This document shows, one piece after another, positions 1-13,109 of a stretch of DNA of 60,000 bases (position 1 is its first letter; each line of letters begins with the position of its first letter). Made by a program: the position numbers and the translations under genes. The notes under the pieces are model-generated. The model was not told where the DNA came from and did no database searches. It saw only the letters and a program-made list of their open reading frames with translations. The DNA comes from Antedon mediterranea (Eukaryota > Echinodermata > Crinoidea > Comatulida > Antedonidae). Where the stretch lies: positions 17,091,001-17,151,000 of the forward strand of contig NC_092680.1 of assembly GCF_964355755.1 (NCBI RefSeq), given 5' to 3'.

Positions 1-279
1 CGTAAGCGCAACGCAAGTAGTAATATATATAAGTTGATCCATCAAAAAAGGTGACAGTTCGGATGATCCATTGCGTCGTGATTGTTTAGATTACGTGCGT
101 TGAGCTTAAATTACGTACTTGAGTTGCGTCCTATAGCGGAAACCATGATTTAAGTAGGCGCGCGTAACACAATTAATTGCGTACATTTAAAAAAACGGCC
201 ACAGTGCATAGTATTTTTTTTTTCATATTCTTAACGGAGTCTTTAAAATACCTTACAAAAATAACGCCAACTGACTTAC

Positions 280-370
280 CTGTTTGGAATAAACTACACA
301 AAATAACAAGTTTGACGAAAAGAACCGCTATCGGGCGAAAAGCCGCGCTTGTGAAGCGCCTTTGCCCCAT
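280..370 (-). CDS. Possible first coding exon encoding a signal peptide
   Basis: On the minus strand an ATG at 370 (A at -3, G at +4) opens 30 codons and ends at a perfect splice donor, CAG|GTAAGT, with the exon end at 280. The peptide begins MGQRRF and has a basic start followed by a hydrophobic run (residues 13-28, PIAVLFVKLVILCSLF), which fits a secretory signal peptide. The intron would be phase 1, as is common after signal-peptide exons. The segment is richer in GC than its surroundings. The rest of such a gene would lie beyond position 1, so nothing confirms it. The frame is also open upstream of this ATG to about 460. I do not recognise the protein; this is inference from splice signal and composition. 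Confidence 0.2.
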
Positions 371-1952
371 TACCTTCCATGTAGCCAGGCCGTAATCCAA
401 AGAGTGACTGGATATCCTAGCCGGTTCACAAGCTCTGTAAATTGGAAAATGAATCAGCATCAGTGCCTATCAATCAACATTGTGAGTTGAGAGCATACTC
501 GAACATAACAGTACACAACTAAAGTACTGTAGTTATTAACAGAGCCACGCCAGGAAGTGATAACAAATTCCGTTACTCTACGTTCGTCTAAATAAAGAGT
601 TATATCCAAGATAGACGATTAAAATCGAACGAATTGAGAATGTGCCAGGCAGTAGCAACGTAGCACTCCGTGCTAGCGGGCTGAACTGAATGTGGCCGTC
701 GAACCCATTTCACTGAATCGTGGTCATTAAATTAGATTTGATGGCCTAAAGGCAGCTGTCAACTCCAATAGAAAATAAACACCGTTTCGGGGTCGCCGAT
801 TGGTCGAAAGCAATAAAGCGGCCAGGCGTATAAACAAGTGATATTGATGACTGAATAACAGTAAGCAGTATTCTTTAAAATCGTAGTAAATTTCCAATTA
901 ACTATCTGATTATGTTCTCTGAATTAGTAAACTATAATTACTTGATAGAACCACTGTAAATGAATTATAACACAGGCAAACTTATGTACAAATATTTATT
1001 AAGCTTAAAAAGCAAGTGAGTAGTAGAATCAATTGAAACTAAAATGTTTTTTTTATAGACCCAAAATAATGTAGATACTGTACTAAATAAAAACCGTTAA
1101 TTTTTTAAGCTCACTGTACTTATAAAGTTGCCACAAATGGTGGGGTCATGGCTACCCCAGCGTACTCAGTGAGGTGTTAGCCGAAGGTTAATTGCATGCC
1201 CTATAAAATAAGCCCATCGCGGCGGCGGGGCAGACGGTTAAATTAGCAGAGTGTTGATTATAGCCTACAGCAAAATGCAGTTTAGGTTGTTGTGCATGTA
1301 AACTTTATGGCGAATTCATTTCAAAAGGTGAAATGAGCAATTGATATAGGCCTAGCAGGAGTTGGGTTTATTGATGGTATTTCTGTGACGCTTGAAATGA
1401 AGCCGAACCGCTTGTAGCTAACATATCACATTATTGTCATCATAAGCAACGAATGTGCTGCATGGGTTAATAAGCAAAATAAAAATAACGATTTTCGAAA
1501 CACTATCGTTGAAATTGAAATGAATACATGGCCCACTTTCATCAAGCAATTTAATTAATGCTCTTAACATGATAACGTGAAATGAATAATAACAATAATA
1601 ACATTCCACAAGAATGCTTGCATTATTCTTCACACCGACATGGAAATTTACATTAATGTACTAAATAATCCCGTTTAGGCTATGTACCGGTATCTTATAT
1701 TACGAGGGTGACGTTCCATTAACAGAATTTCGGCAGCCATGTTAACATCTTAATTCTAATCTTATAGTAATGACTAAATTGAAACAAGAGATGTAAAGGA
1801 CCAATATTTCTCCACTGCGTTGTTGAGGCCTTTGTCGAATGATCGCGCGAAATGCCACGCAGTGCACAGCGGGCGAGCGGCCATGAAAAACACTTTGATG
1901 TTTATACTCACGGTGGCCGTTTTTACAGCGAGGTATTCTTTAATATCGTAGG

Positions 1953-1970
1953 CACACACACACACACACA
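1953..1970. repeat. (CA)n microsatellite
   Basis: A run of nine CA dinucleotides with no interruption. It creates short open frames on both strands that read as His/Thr or Cys/Val repeats and should not be taken for protein. Confidence 0.95.
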
Positions 1971-2528
1971 TAGGCACGCGTTCAAACGATACTTTGCTAA
2001 TAGCTTCTGTATTTTATGCTTCGAATTGTTTCAGCAGGAGTCACTAATAAACATAATGATGAGTATATTATATTGCATGATAAAAGAAGAACTATTAATA
2101 TTTCAAATTACAATTTTGCATGTTCTTATCAGAATATGTTTTTACAGGTAACAGGTCGAAAGAACAAATGATCACTGAAAGGTGCCAATTATTACATAAT
2201 CCTATTGTGAGAGATGAAAAGCTAATAAACAGCTAGATATAGCGATTATCCTGTCAACGTCCGAAGGCCGAGACAGGTATGGTGTTGTTAGACGGTTCAA
2301 CCGGCCTAGAAGCACAACGGGGCTAGAGAATGATGACCTTGGATCTATGTCGGCGGATTAACAGCATCAAAGAAAGACAAATTACCAGCCTTTCTATTAT
2401 GAGCGTCCATGCGAAAATATAAATCAGGTTTACTCATACGCCTGGTGTGGTTTTAGACGGTTCAGCCAAATGGAAGAACAAGAAAAGAACTGTCGCATAT
2501 CCACACGTTAAGTAATTTGTTTCAAAAA

Positions 2529-2590
2529 TATTTATTTATTTATTTTATTCAGTTGTCAACCAACAGCGATGAAACCGCCACTAACAATTA
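2529..2590 (-). repeat. 5'-truncated SINE 3' tail
   Basis: This segment repeats, in the same orientation, the 3' end of the 5S-derived SINE at 41.7-42.1 kb. On the plus strand both show a T-rich ATTT/TTTTA tract, then CCAACAGCGAT, then ACCGCCACTAAC. Here only about 60 bases survive, consistent with 5' truncation during target-primed insertion, or with an LINE or second SINE sharing the same tail. No 5S-like sequence is present. Confidence 0.6.
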
Positions 2591-2620
2591 TTATTGAGTA
2601 ATACAATACATTACTTAAAC

Positions 2621-2649
2621 CATAGAGATATTATAGTGAATCTCTATGC
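2621..2649. repeat. Inverted repeat, 9-bp perfect arms
   Basis: CATAGAGAT at 2621-2629 pairs with ATCTCTATG at 2640-2648 across a 10-base AT-rich spacer. Its function is unknown; it may be chance or a worn transposon end. Confidence 0.5.
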
Positions 2650-5433
2650 TTAAACGCAATATAGACAAATCAAATGGCTATAAAGAAAAGCGCGCGAGGT
2701 TGAGTGTGTGCGATAATACAATGTGCTTTTACAACTTCTTACAACTACCGATTGACAGAGGGCGCCAAACATGTAATTTCTGAAACATTCTAAAAAACAT
2801 TATTTATCGTTCACACACTTTTACTGCTATAACGATCTATAATTAGCTTTGCTGAATCGCCGACGCTTATATCAGGTATTCTAAGGTGATCATGATATGA
2901 TGGTCAATTCGACCAGTGCCATGCAACACCGAGTTCAAATCATTCTAGGTCATGTAAAATAGGATGTTTCGATTCGAGAAACTGTTACCAAACTTACAAA
3001 AGAAATAAACTCATATTAACAATAATGTACTTGAATTCGCTTATGACCTACTTTGTTTTGGCGGCAGTTTCGTGGACATTAAAGAGGTGATTTATCTGTT
3101 CGTCTGCTGTGTAGCGCGTAGTAATGGACGGTGCTTTGCAATCCAATTTGATGTGTGATGTGTTTTTTTTTATAACTCTATCGCGTCTATACTCATCAGG
3201 TCTATATTACTTGTCGGCATCATTGAAGTTGAAAACTAATGATAATTGTCAGCACAAATGGTGATGTATCATGAATGGGCGTATCTAGGAAGTGGGCTCT
3301 CAATGTTCGTGATGGGAAGGGGAAGATAATCTCTCCACGGGTCACTAAAACATTAGTAATAATGTGCATCTTTTCGTACGACGGAGTTTCCCTTGAATAA
3401 GCAGGAATATAGATATAAAAGTTTACCAGTTCAGTTGATGTATCACGCATGAATGCATGCCGGGTATCGATCCTTTATGCATCCAAAAAACATTTAGAAT
3501 TTTGAAGCGAATGACTAATTTTCAAAATGATATAATAACTCCAACTTTCATAACTACATTGGCATTGCGCCAGCTATAATGGCCAAGAACCAACTATAAT
3601 GTAAGCAATGCCCTGTCGTGCATTAGTTTGACTTGCGTGTAACAGTCGGTAAAATTATGTTTTCGTTTTCTGTGACATATATCACATCAGACGCTGAAAA
3701 CCACGCAAGCTGAACATCAGCCATGTCTGTCAAAAATACGTGATTTGACGACAACAACAGGGGGCGTCGAATGGCTACTACTGGCTGCAAGAAGTAGCAC
3801 ACAGGGACCTAGATATGAAGGGGCCATGGCTAGGTGATGATGTGCACTTACAATTGCAAAGTGTTATAGCTTTACAATACCTATCCCATAGGGGGATGGC
3901 ATGTAGCAGAGGCAATACGATCCAGGTAATATAGGCCTACTGGCACATTGATCACAATTAAAGCTGCTACAAACAGTGATTCCAAACACAAATTACGTTC
4001 CTCTATCCTTCATACATAGTTCGAGCATGTGGAAACGTTGTTCTTGCCAGTGGAAACGTAATGACGCACGGCACACAATGCCAGTTTTGACCAACTACAA
4101 GCGATGGATCATCCTAGTGTGCGCATTGCAATTGGTCAAATCAATTACGTTGCGCGTACGTACATCGAAAATACGTTACATGTACGAAAGCAGAAACATA
4201 CTGAATGAATTTGTAAAAATCAAAATATTATTATAGAGAGAGAATTTCTTTAATTAATAAAATAATTTTAAAACAATAACTATCTTTGACACCTCGATAT
4301 TTTTCCTTTAATAACGTAACGTTTAATTTGAGAAGTAAAATTCGTTTCTAGGCTTACCAATTCATTGCCTTACTTAAGGCCTATAACAAATCGATCCAGC
4401 AATATATAGCAGTTTTAGAACAGGTTAGAACCTAAATAAGCCTATATTTCCAAATATTTTAAGCTAAGGCAAAACTGACTTAGCGATGGTTGCGCAGGTC
4501 TCTGAAATCGAAGGATTTTCAAACGAAAACAATCCATGTAGATGAGAGAAATTTTCTCTTTTAAATACCAGACGAGAACAGCAGCAATATGCCTGTGTTA
4601 AATGTGCTTAAAAGCACAGGCCACGATATAATCTACTTGACTTTTCCGTTAAAATTAACACTAATTAGCGTAGATTTGTACGTGAAACTTTGAATGATAC
4701 AAACAGGTGGCCTAATGTGTTATTGCGACAAATTTATGACTGTTCGTGGCATGTTCTAAAATGCATGTTAAATGCTGGTATTCGGATGGCTGAGTCGTAT
4801 AGACGATAATGGATACAGTAGTTAGTATTTTTATTCCATGTTTATGATAATGTGTGAATCAAATATAGGCCTGTTACTCGGTTTAGTTACAAATTGTTCA
4901 ATATGCTCACATATAGAAAACTGTATAGGCCTACTATGGTAGTTGTGAATATTATTATCTTCTCATTCAGTCGTAATATTACAAGTTTTTCGGGATAAAT
5001 AGAAGGCGAGAAAATTTAAACCCTCGTGTAATGATAACGCACCCCGATTTGTTTTCAAAAGATGGTAGTTTTAGACTTAATAAAACACCTTTTCTTTGGT
5101 TGTTAACAATTTTAGTATCGAGTATTGTTTAACATTGCTAGTGTGACATTTGAAGAAACAAAACAAACGCAAGAAGAACAGTCGTATACGCTCTGATTAG
5201 TCATATAGGCCTAGTTAAATGGCAAAGTGTCACACGCAAACTGGAACAGGACAAACATTGGCTACTATAATATGCATATTGACCTTTTTCAACTGTGAAA
5301 ATAAAGTTTACAGAATTAAATATTTCAATATTCATATGTAAAGGCTGCCTTTCGTAGTGGTGTAAACTACGGCAATATACATATGATGTGTACATTCTAA
5401 AGGACACGTAATCGCGTGACCGATACGCGCAAA

Positions 5434-5460
5434 TGACGTCATAATAATTGAAAACGTCAT
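5434..5460. promoter_or_regulatory. CRE/ATF-type palindrome plus half site
   Basis: A full TGACGTCA (5434-5441) is followed 12 bases later by ACGTCAT (5454-5460). TGACGTCA is the classic CREB/ATF palindrome. The flanks AATGACGTCATAA resemble those of the site at 46000. No gene start is recognised nearby, so regulatory use is only a guess. Confidence 0.3.
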
Positions 5461-5772
5461 GTTTGTAAAAATCTAGTAGGCCATAGTCCATATGTATCCA
5501 ACGCCTAGAATATGTGTAAACAGGAAAGAAACAGTGAAGTTAATTAAAACATTCATGCGGAGGTTTGTCTAAATTAAGTTTGATATCTGTAGAGAGAGAA
5601 AAAGTATAAATCTTGAACATTAATCTGATGTGTAAAATCTACCGTAAACGAGAAAAGTATTACTTAAACATGTGCTAACGCCCTCTATCAGTGGATTTAA
5701 GGCTATACCATACATTCAGTTTTATTAAGATGGATCATCAAATTCGGTCCAGGTTCGAAACGGCATTTTGAC

Positions 5773-5912
5773 TTAATATTCGTAAAAAGATCAATATTTT
5801 GGCACACATGGCGATTCATACTTCATGAGCTGAAACACCGACACAATTCGAAACACCGACTGGAATAATAAGCATAAAAAAGGAAATAATAACAAACTTG
5901 AGGCAAGTCTAC
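5773..5912 (+). repeat. 140-bp dispersed repeat, copy 1
   Basis: Aligns by eye with 20846-20984 and 51333-51467. Shared landmarks in order are TTAATATT.GTAAAAA, a TTTGGCACACATGGCG-type core, TTCATAC, a GAAACACCGAC block, an ACATAAAAA-type block and a closing CAAGTCTAC. This copy is the most diverged in the core. A B-box-like GGTTCGAAACG lies just upstream at 5751-5761, so the family could be tRNA-derived, but the other copies do not clearly share it. No terminal repeats or target duplications are visible. Confidence 0.65.
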
Positions 5913-8492
5913 ATATAAATGTAACTGGTCCTTATTTCCTTATTCACTCCTATTCATTCATTTATTCATATATACTGTTATATATTTGGCGAGTGGGCCT
6001 ACAAACTATGTAGGGCGCGCCTAGTAGGCGTACACTTCAACTTCAACTGATGTTTCTGGACTGATGCTACCATTGTAAGAGGTAAACGTGAACATTCAAA
6101 ATTACATTTCTTTCTAACAACCTACAATTGTTGAATATTGTTCCTCTTTTTGTCACTTTGATATTCCAATCACTAATGTGACAACTTGCCAGGCTAAAAC
6201 CGAGTGCTTGCTTAACAAATTTATCTGTAACTAACTTTACCATATTGGACAAACACACCTGATACAACTTTACATCTGATAACAATTTAAACATCAAAGC
6301 GGGTTTAGGAGTAAAGGTGTTAAGACACGATGTACTAACACTACATACTCACTATCAAGGATTGATAGCATTATTTTGTTTGGCACCTGGACAGAAGGTA
6401 ATAACAAAAGGTCGACGTATGCTTATCGTGACCTACAGTGTGCCCCATTAGTATTGACACGCTAAATAAGTAATAACTCTACTCGCAAAAAAAACCCCAA
6501 ATCAACATTCTGAAAAGGATGTACAATCGGGGACAATGAAACAATCTCTCAAAACATATATTAAGCTTAAACAGCATGAGCTAGAAATGTACATGTGATG
6601 GGATATTAGTTCGACAACATTTTTAGGCATCACACTGATAGATCGAACAGTCGGATAAACCAGTGCCGTAATAATAGTGCTTAATAATAGCCTAGAGCTT
6701 TATATTGTCCTCTAATAGCAATATATTTACATGTAAAAATAAAATATTGCCTTAAGTAGGTAGCTTCTGTAACAGTGAATAAGTAGTGATACTTAAGTAG
6801 GTCTTTGGTCAAACTTTGCAATTTAACTTGAATTTAAATTTGAAAAACACGTCGGTTTCTCATTAGTGATATTCACATAAAAGGGGTCAACCAAAGGACT
6901 AACTATATTATTACTTTGTTATATGAATTTCAAAATTGTATCAATTACTTCAAACGACACTTTCATGGAATGTAAACCCAATTTATGGTGGTTCAGTCCT
7001 CCACAGATAATTGGCGGAAAGAGAAAACATCTGCGTGTGACGAAAAGGCAAAGTGACGGCTTAGGTTGATTTATCGCAGCTAGGCCTATTACATTCGCTC
7101 ACAGAGTACGCTGTTCACACCTAGCGGGAACATCACTACAATCTGACAAAGAACAGGCCGGTGATATTGTGACACACGCAATCAGTTTGTTTTGACAGCA
7201 AAAGCACATCAACCGAGAAATGTCTTGATATATTTAGGACATAGGGTACTGAAAAAGGGATTGCAATTTCACGCATCAATTGCTCCGCTTCAACTTTTGC
7301 GTTTTCACTGTTTTAACTTTTGCAATCCAACCGTATACCCTTTACAACAGGCCTACATAGGCCTACTAACCAACCTGGGTGAAATTCAACACAAACACAT
7401 GTAGGTGAAGGGGCCGGGGTCGGTAAACTAAATGGCATGGGGGCAACACCATAATACGCTTCTATTATCCGATACCAGACATACTGTTACGGTTAAAAAG
7501 TGTCATCATATTCATGCATCCAGAATTGTTTCTGAGCCAATATTCCCTGCTGTATCTTTCACTATTATTGCAAAAACATCTTTATTTGGAAATTTAGAGC
7601 CGCATTCGTTCAATTTAGCGGAAAAACACTCCAAAAGTAATGTTTTTATTAATAGAAAATTTGTCCCAGATGAGTCATGAATAAATGCAGACAAATGACA
7701 GAAGACAAATCCAATACTAGAGTACTTTAGACTCTTATCGTCCTAAACTTAGTATTATTCTATGAAAGCGATTCGATTGCAGATGATCATCCAGCAGGCG
7801 ATTTTTTTTTTCATTTAGGCGATATTTAAGGCCTGGCAGATGCATTATAGGCCTAACTATAGGGAGGCATACATGGCTTTTCTCAAATGCAATATTTGGA
7901 ACATTCATTTGGCTGAAATTGCTGATGGCTCACAGAAACTAGTCGTGATCGCGTGGCGTTATATTAGTCGAATTACTTGCGATGCGCTTATGATGCTTAT
8001 AAAGCTTTGCAAGAGCATTTTTACAATTTTCGAATAATGGGTTATTATTAATCTTTTTTTATTTATTTTATGATAAACAAAAACCTTCAAACCCGGAGAC
8101 ACTTTAAGCATGTTTTCATGTTTAACGTTGTTAATCAATTACATCAGACGATTATGTTTAACTTGAAATGATCCACCACGCCGTTTCAAACTCAGGATAC
8201 AATTTCCTTGATTCAAATGTGGATTCTAGTAATCAGTGCCGTGCATAAACAACAGCATAAATCGGAACGTCTAGGCCTACTTGCTGGTTTTATTGTTTCA
8301 AATCATGAGCAAAGAATATGACCAAACACCGGTAGGCCTGCTACTGAAGTGATTGGTCTTTTTGCAGGAACATAGAGGCCTACAAAACGAGGTTATATTA
8401 ATTACCTACATAGATAAAGAATGTTTCAATTATCGACAAGAAGTGTTTTGACAAATTTGTTTACAAGATTCTTTTTTGACAACAATTTATGA
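5913..8492. other. Non-coding DNA, no gene recognised
   Basis: Contains several short open frames on both strands. A 60-codon frame on the minus strand (7512-7694) has reasonably mixed amino acids but no recognised motif, no strong splice site and an overlapping open frame on the plus strand. A stretch near 6432-6470 faintly resembles mariner-type ends. TAGGCCTA-type words occur at 7082, 7352-7366, 7849, 8272, 8334 and 8378. Confidence 0.45.
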
Positions 8493-8891
8493 TTGTGCGC
8501 TAAAAGTGTCGATTTCAAGATTACAGGCAATAATCCATTAGAATATCGATATTGCAGAATGTTTTCGTACAAAATGCATGAATGTATTACTGTGCCTACG
8601 ACGGTTATTTCAAATTTCAACGAGTGCTATTATAAAATCAAAATCATCACTGGACTTTACGATATGATCGTCCTTGGATGTGTTGTTAAGAAGAGCAAAC
8701 ATTATTATCTCTGGGAATTGCTGAATAATTGCGCGATAATCGTAGGCTTAGCGCCTGTCGCAATTACCAAGGCAACTGTATACGGGAAGACGGTAGATCT
8801 AGCGTTGCCAACCATTACGCCTGATAATCATCGACGTAATCCAACGTGTTGGCCTACTACTATGATCGGTAAACTATACGCGAAGGTCTAA
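8493..8891 (+). CDS. Unrecognised 132-codon open frame
   Basis: This is the longest open frame in the window. The last third (about 8730-8880) has higher GC than its surroundings. Two weakly hydrophobic patches are visible (for instance the region reading CAIIVGLAPVAI), with Cys scattered along the length, but I see no domain, no signal peptide and no splice context. The start codon used by the frame is not certain and the early part reads like random AT-rich sequence. It may be chance; no function is proposed. Confidence 0.1.
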   Translation: MCAKSVDFKITGNNPLEYRYCRMFSYKMHECITVPTTVISNFNECYYKIKIITGLYDMIVLGCVVKKSKHYYLWELLNNCAIIVGLAPVAITKATVYGKTVDLALPTITPDNHRRNPTCWPTTMIGKLYAKV

Positions 8892-9583
8892 ATAATTTTG
8901 TATACAGATCAGCAATACCTTGCGGCAGCACGTAAGGCATAAACCCACCTATGTTAAGCCATTCATCACACCTTACTTCACGCGAGAGACGAGACTTAGG
9001 CCTATACATAACGATTACTTACACGTATTACGGATAGCCACGTTGTCATTGTCACATACTGATCGGTGTGTTTCGATACGTGTTGACTACACTTAAATAC
9101 GTGTTAAGAACACTTAAACTTGACACTTCACTATCTGTCAATGGGGTTTTGTTTCAAACTCATCCATCCAAAGCTTACTCAGCCTCCGGAAACATTACTT
9201 AACATGATTACAACATAATGATAGGTGATACATAATTCCCCGGAAATAATGCCAATCTGAAAAATTACGTTCAAACGATACAATTTCCGGTACTCGAGAT
9301 AGTGATTAATGCCTTTTCCAGAACAGCTCATCTTTTTAAATACTGAAGCACATTACACGTGGGTTTACATTAAAGTCCATCATCATCTGTATAGACCATT
9401 ATTTTCCTTATGAGACAACATTAAACCCAATAGGCCTCCTACCGAAATGTATATGCCAAGACAAAGTATGAACAACTTCATCCACACAAATAACAATAAT
9501 AATAATAATAATGATAATGAAGCCTACTCCTAAATTTCACGATAGGCTGATGTAGGAGGCCCGGACCGTAGGCCTACAATACA

Positions 9584-9650
9584 ATTTACGATTGATTTTA
9601 AGGCCACTCATTTTTTTTCGCTGCATATAAATTCGATTTTAGAAAATTAT
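9584..9650 (+). repeat. Short dispersed repeat, copy A
   Basis: Shares with 10361-10443 the order TTTACGATTG, TTTTAAGGCCA, TCATTTT, CATATAAATTCG and GAAAATTAT. Copy B carries an extra stretch of about 16 bases in the middle. The two lie about 780 bases apart in direct orientation, so either a local duplication or two copies of an old repeat. Confidence 0.55.
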
Positions 9651-10360
9651 AATGTCATTACATACATCAGCAATTTGAAGGTAACGGTACGATGTTATAC
9701 TAAATGTATGTAGGAGGCATATTAAATAAATACCGTACAACGTTAATATAGCCTATGTAAAAAATGTATGTGGTGCTATACCAGTAAGTCTATTAAACCT
9801 GTTTTAAAGGTTACCCATGTATAGAACTAGACTAGATTTCATTCGCAATGTAAACTTGCCTTAACTTTAATTCAAAAGACATATCTATTATGTAAAAATA
9901 TCTCAACCAACCTTTATTATTTCTGGTTTCAATATCGTAATCAGTTTTTATATGCCGGATATTGAATAATTTTGAAGCTGTTAAAATGGGCGGAAATCTC
10001 CTCTCTGACTAGTTTCTTACATTGTTACATGTGAAACACAGACAATAGCAAACTCGGCTCAGAGGGCCACCCGCTTCCCTCTTAGTCTCCTAAGATTCAA
10101 ACCCTTGACAAAAACAATGACTATGAACAATTTGTAGCCATTTGTTGTGCAACTGCCAAACTGGTGGTGAAGCTGATGTCCAAATAGGCTAAGTCGACAA
10201 TCTTAATTTCCACTCGTCCATTGCAAGATTGTATCGGTACCATTCCATAAAAAACCTGGACAGACAACAATGCTGACGCACCCTAAAAAACACATAAACT
10301 AGGCCTACAAACTCTCACAATACATCAAATGAAGCTTAACTATCTACGTTTGCACGGTAT

Positions 10361-10443
10361 ACATTTTACGATTGTTTTTAAGGCCATTCATTTTAAGAGG
10401 TAGTTGACATTTTGATGCACATAAATTCGCTTCTGGAAAATTA
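10361..10443 (+). repeat. Short dispersed repeat, copy B
   Basis: Partner of 9584-9650 in the same orientation, with a central insertion containing AGAGGTAGTTGACA. The shared blocks are clear by eye; the outer limits are not. Confidence 0.55.
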
Positions 10444-12910
10444 TCTCTCGAGTTGCTAACACGTATGACAAGTGACCTAATTTTCCATAACAACATCACT
10501 GATTGTTAACGTTAAATGTTATATAATCTTGCAATAAATATTGAAACTACCAGTATACTATTTGTAATATTTTTTGAGAATGCAGTTGACAGCCTACAAT
10601 AGGCCTACACATAATTATAGCAAGAGGCAACATTAGTGTTTTTATACAACCATTCGTTAAATATATTGACGTAAAACTGAAACAGTTCACTATATTGAAA
10701 TATTATAATAAAGAAGGTTGATTGAAGTATGTACTGTAGTAGGCCTAGTACATGACAGTATACGGCACTGATAAAAGATTTCAAGCCCTAGAAATTAGAT
10801 TCATTTGATTTCAAGTTCTTAATTAAACAACTTTTAAAACGTGTGCGTTCCTAGTGAAACCATAAGGAGAGTTGCAGGACTTAACCTAGATCATGAAGAA
10901 CGGCAAGATGCCTAAAATTAGATCGATCTAAAACCGGATGAATGTGTTTAACCTGGCTTCGGACACGATTCGGATCATACTCAGATTAGCGTGGTTTCCC
11001 GTGGGATCAATACCACCGCAGTTTCACAAGGGTTAGGCTAAGCTTAATGATTTCAAGATTTTATGAACATGTTTTGGTAAAATTCTTGAGATTTAGTGTC
11101 TAATATGTTATTGGTCATTTGGGAGAAACATAATTAAGCAACCGGTAAGAAAACAGGTATTTCAGAGATGGGGATTAGCGAAAGGAGGCAAGGAAACAAA
11201 ATGGTTTATGACCGATTTCCGGTTAATATTAGAATCATGGATGAATATTATTAATTCCTCAATGACTATATCCCCCGGGTTAACGTCATCAAGTGGATAT
11301 AACGTTTCCTGTACCATGGGTCCATGCCTGTACCACGATAGACACGGTACATGCGGAGATACACGGGCCTAATACCGTACGATATGTACCTCAACACAAT
11401 GTAAAGGCTTAATAGCTGAGTATTTTATTAAAAATGTATTTTATGTAGTTTATCAATGTATTTAAAATAGTAATTGAGTGTTTTAATACAATATTTTGCA
11501 TTTTTCTTATATTTAAATATTTGAGAATTTAATATAGGCCTATATTATAAATGTAGACAACCTATTAATTTGAAACACTGTACATACTATGAACAAAGTG
11601 TGAACGGAGCCTAAAACAAACATCTTAAGAGTGAACACAACCTATATAAATACTCAATGGAAAAGGAACGTGTCATAAACAAAGATAAGAAAATACTTGA
11701 AAGATAAATATACCTGATTTCCATGACACTATTGACAGCAGTATATGAAAACACTTATAGCGCCAGCGTAAGTTTAAAATATCCAAGTATAAGAGACGGA
11801 CTACAACCAACACGTCGTAAGGTATGATCCAAAGTGAGGTACTCAAAAAAATAAGTACACTAAAGAAGATAAGAACAGGTAAGTTATTTTATCCAGGTAA
11901 TTCCAAGTACCTCGATCGGTGGTAACTACAACTGGTAAGTATTTGTATATGCTCATTATGTTAACTTAAGCGGCAAGTGGGCAGTGTCACTGCCTGCCTA
12001 TTAGAATGTGCAAATACTCATCGTCTGCTAGTCACGTTGGTTCTTGAGTACACATAGCCTGATCCATTAATTCTATAGGGGTAGCACATCGACCAATTAG
12101 TAGACGTATTATTGTTCGACAGTGTTGTCGGTTACTTTAAATATTATATAATATCATACATCGTTATATAATGAAATGAACATTCTAACAACCTAAAAAT
12201 GTTCAATTTTTTTAAACATAATTTTAACTACACTTTTATATTTGATGTGTTTGGCATGTTTTATTGTTTACAAACGTTGTTTCTTTTGTTATGCCTTTTA
12301 AAAAAAACCTACGAAAATTAAACAAATTGAACCGCTCCTTTAGGAAACCCCTAATATATTCCTTAAATTGAAATATAAAATGGAACGCGAGACCCATTAA
12401 ATTGAATTGCCTTAAAATTAAATGTTAAACATTTAATTCGTCTTTGTTTTCTTTTGTTAATATGCAGAAATAAATTTTTTCATTTTAATACGAATACGAA
12501 AAGTATACCACTCATCAATATAATCATAGATATATATGAGGTAAAAATAAAAAGGATACGGTGGAATAAATACGACACTCTAACATTATACTTTAAAATA
12601 TACTTTATCATTATGTACTGTACAATATACTGTCGCTTTTGGTTTTATATTAGTAATAATAAAACAGATTCAATTTCGAGACATGTATAAACATAATTAT
12701 AAGGTAACGTGGTTTCAAAACGTATTATTGGAAATTTCCCCCTACTTAAAATGGACTCGACCGTGTGACAATTTGAATTAAACATGAAGTTATCAAGAGT
12801 GGACACGATACGAGATGACAACGTTCTCGTGCTCTGTCACTCGAGAGAGCACAATTGTCGAATGAAAGTCAACGCCTAATAATAGCCAGGGGTAACAAAC
12901 GGTGCCTTAC

Positions 12911-13109
12911 CTCCTGTAAAAAATATGCCATGAAATTCGTAACGAAACATTAACACAAATACCAGCCAGAAAAGCAATGACATGACAGGATGGATTGAAG
13001 CATTTAAGAATATTGGTCGCTGACTCATTTTAAGCACAAAATACCAATCAGGTCTAAATACAGTACTGCCACCAAAGGTAACGAACAAGACTCCTGACAA
13101 TCTAGACAT
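12911..13109 (-). CDS. Possible N-terminal exon of a membrane protein
   Basis: On the minus strand an ATG at 13109 opens 66 codons plus one base, ending at a good splice donor, GGAG|GTAAGG, at 12911/12910 (phase 1). The peptide starts MSRLSGVLFVTFGG, continues with RPDW around residues 19-22, has an N-glycosylation sequon NAS at 36-38 and a strongly hydrophobic run at about 42-56 (VMSLLFWLVFVLMFR), so a single membrane span is likely if it is real. The mix of residues looks more protein-like than other frames here. I do not recognise the family, and no second exon downstream (below 12905) was found, so this stays a candidate only. Confidence 0.25.

Larger units (their letters stand above)
1..2528. 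other. AT-rich non-coding DNA, no gene recognised
   Basis: Apart from the possible exon at 280-370 and the CA microsatellite, I see only short, unconvincing reading frames. A stretch near 780-840 has an inverted CCAAT (ATTGG near 799) and higher GC, and a small GC-rich patch lies near 1216-1232. These could be promoter remnants but nothing anchors them. Confidence 0.5.
2591..5772. other. Non-coding DNA, no gene recognised
   Basis: AT-rich sequence with scattered TAGGCCTA-type words (3931, 4379, 4866, 4925, 5206). A weak B-box-like GAGTTCAAATC near 2932 hints at a worn tRNA-derived repeat but lacks a convincing A box. The open frames here are short and match nothing I recognise. Confidence 0.5.
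8892..12900. other. Non-coding DNA with a short repeat pair
   Basis: AT-rich sequence with TAGGCCTA words about every 300-500 bases, a short AAT microsatellite near 9491-9520, and a related segment pair (9584-9650 and 10361-10443, listed separately). No long frame, RNA gene or transposon end was recognised. Confidence 0.5.

Noticed and set aside
2870-2950. tRNA-derived SINE with a B-box-like GAGTTCAAATC
   Set aside because: No credible A box at the right distance and no second copy in the window.
6432-6475. Mariner-type transposon end (CTACAGTGTGCCCCATTAGT)
   Set aside because: Only a loose resemblance from memory, with no matching inverted end found.
7512-7694. 60-codon minus-strand frame with mixed composition
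   Set aside because: The opposite strand is also open, splice signals are weak and no family is recognised.
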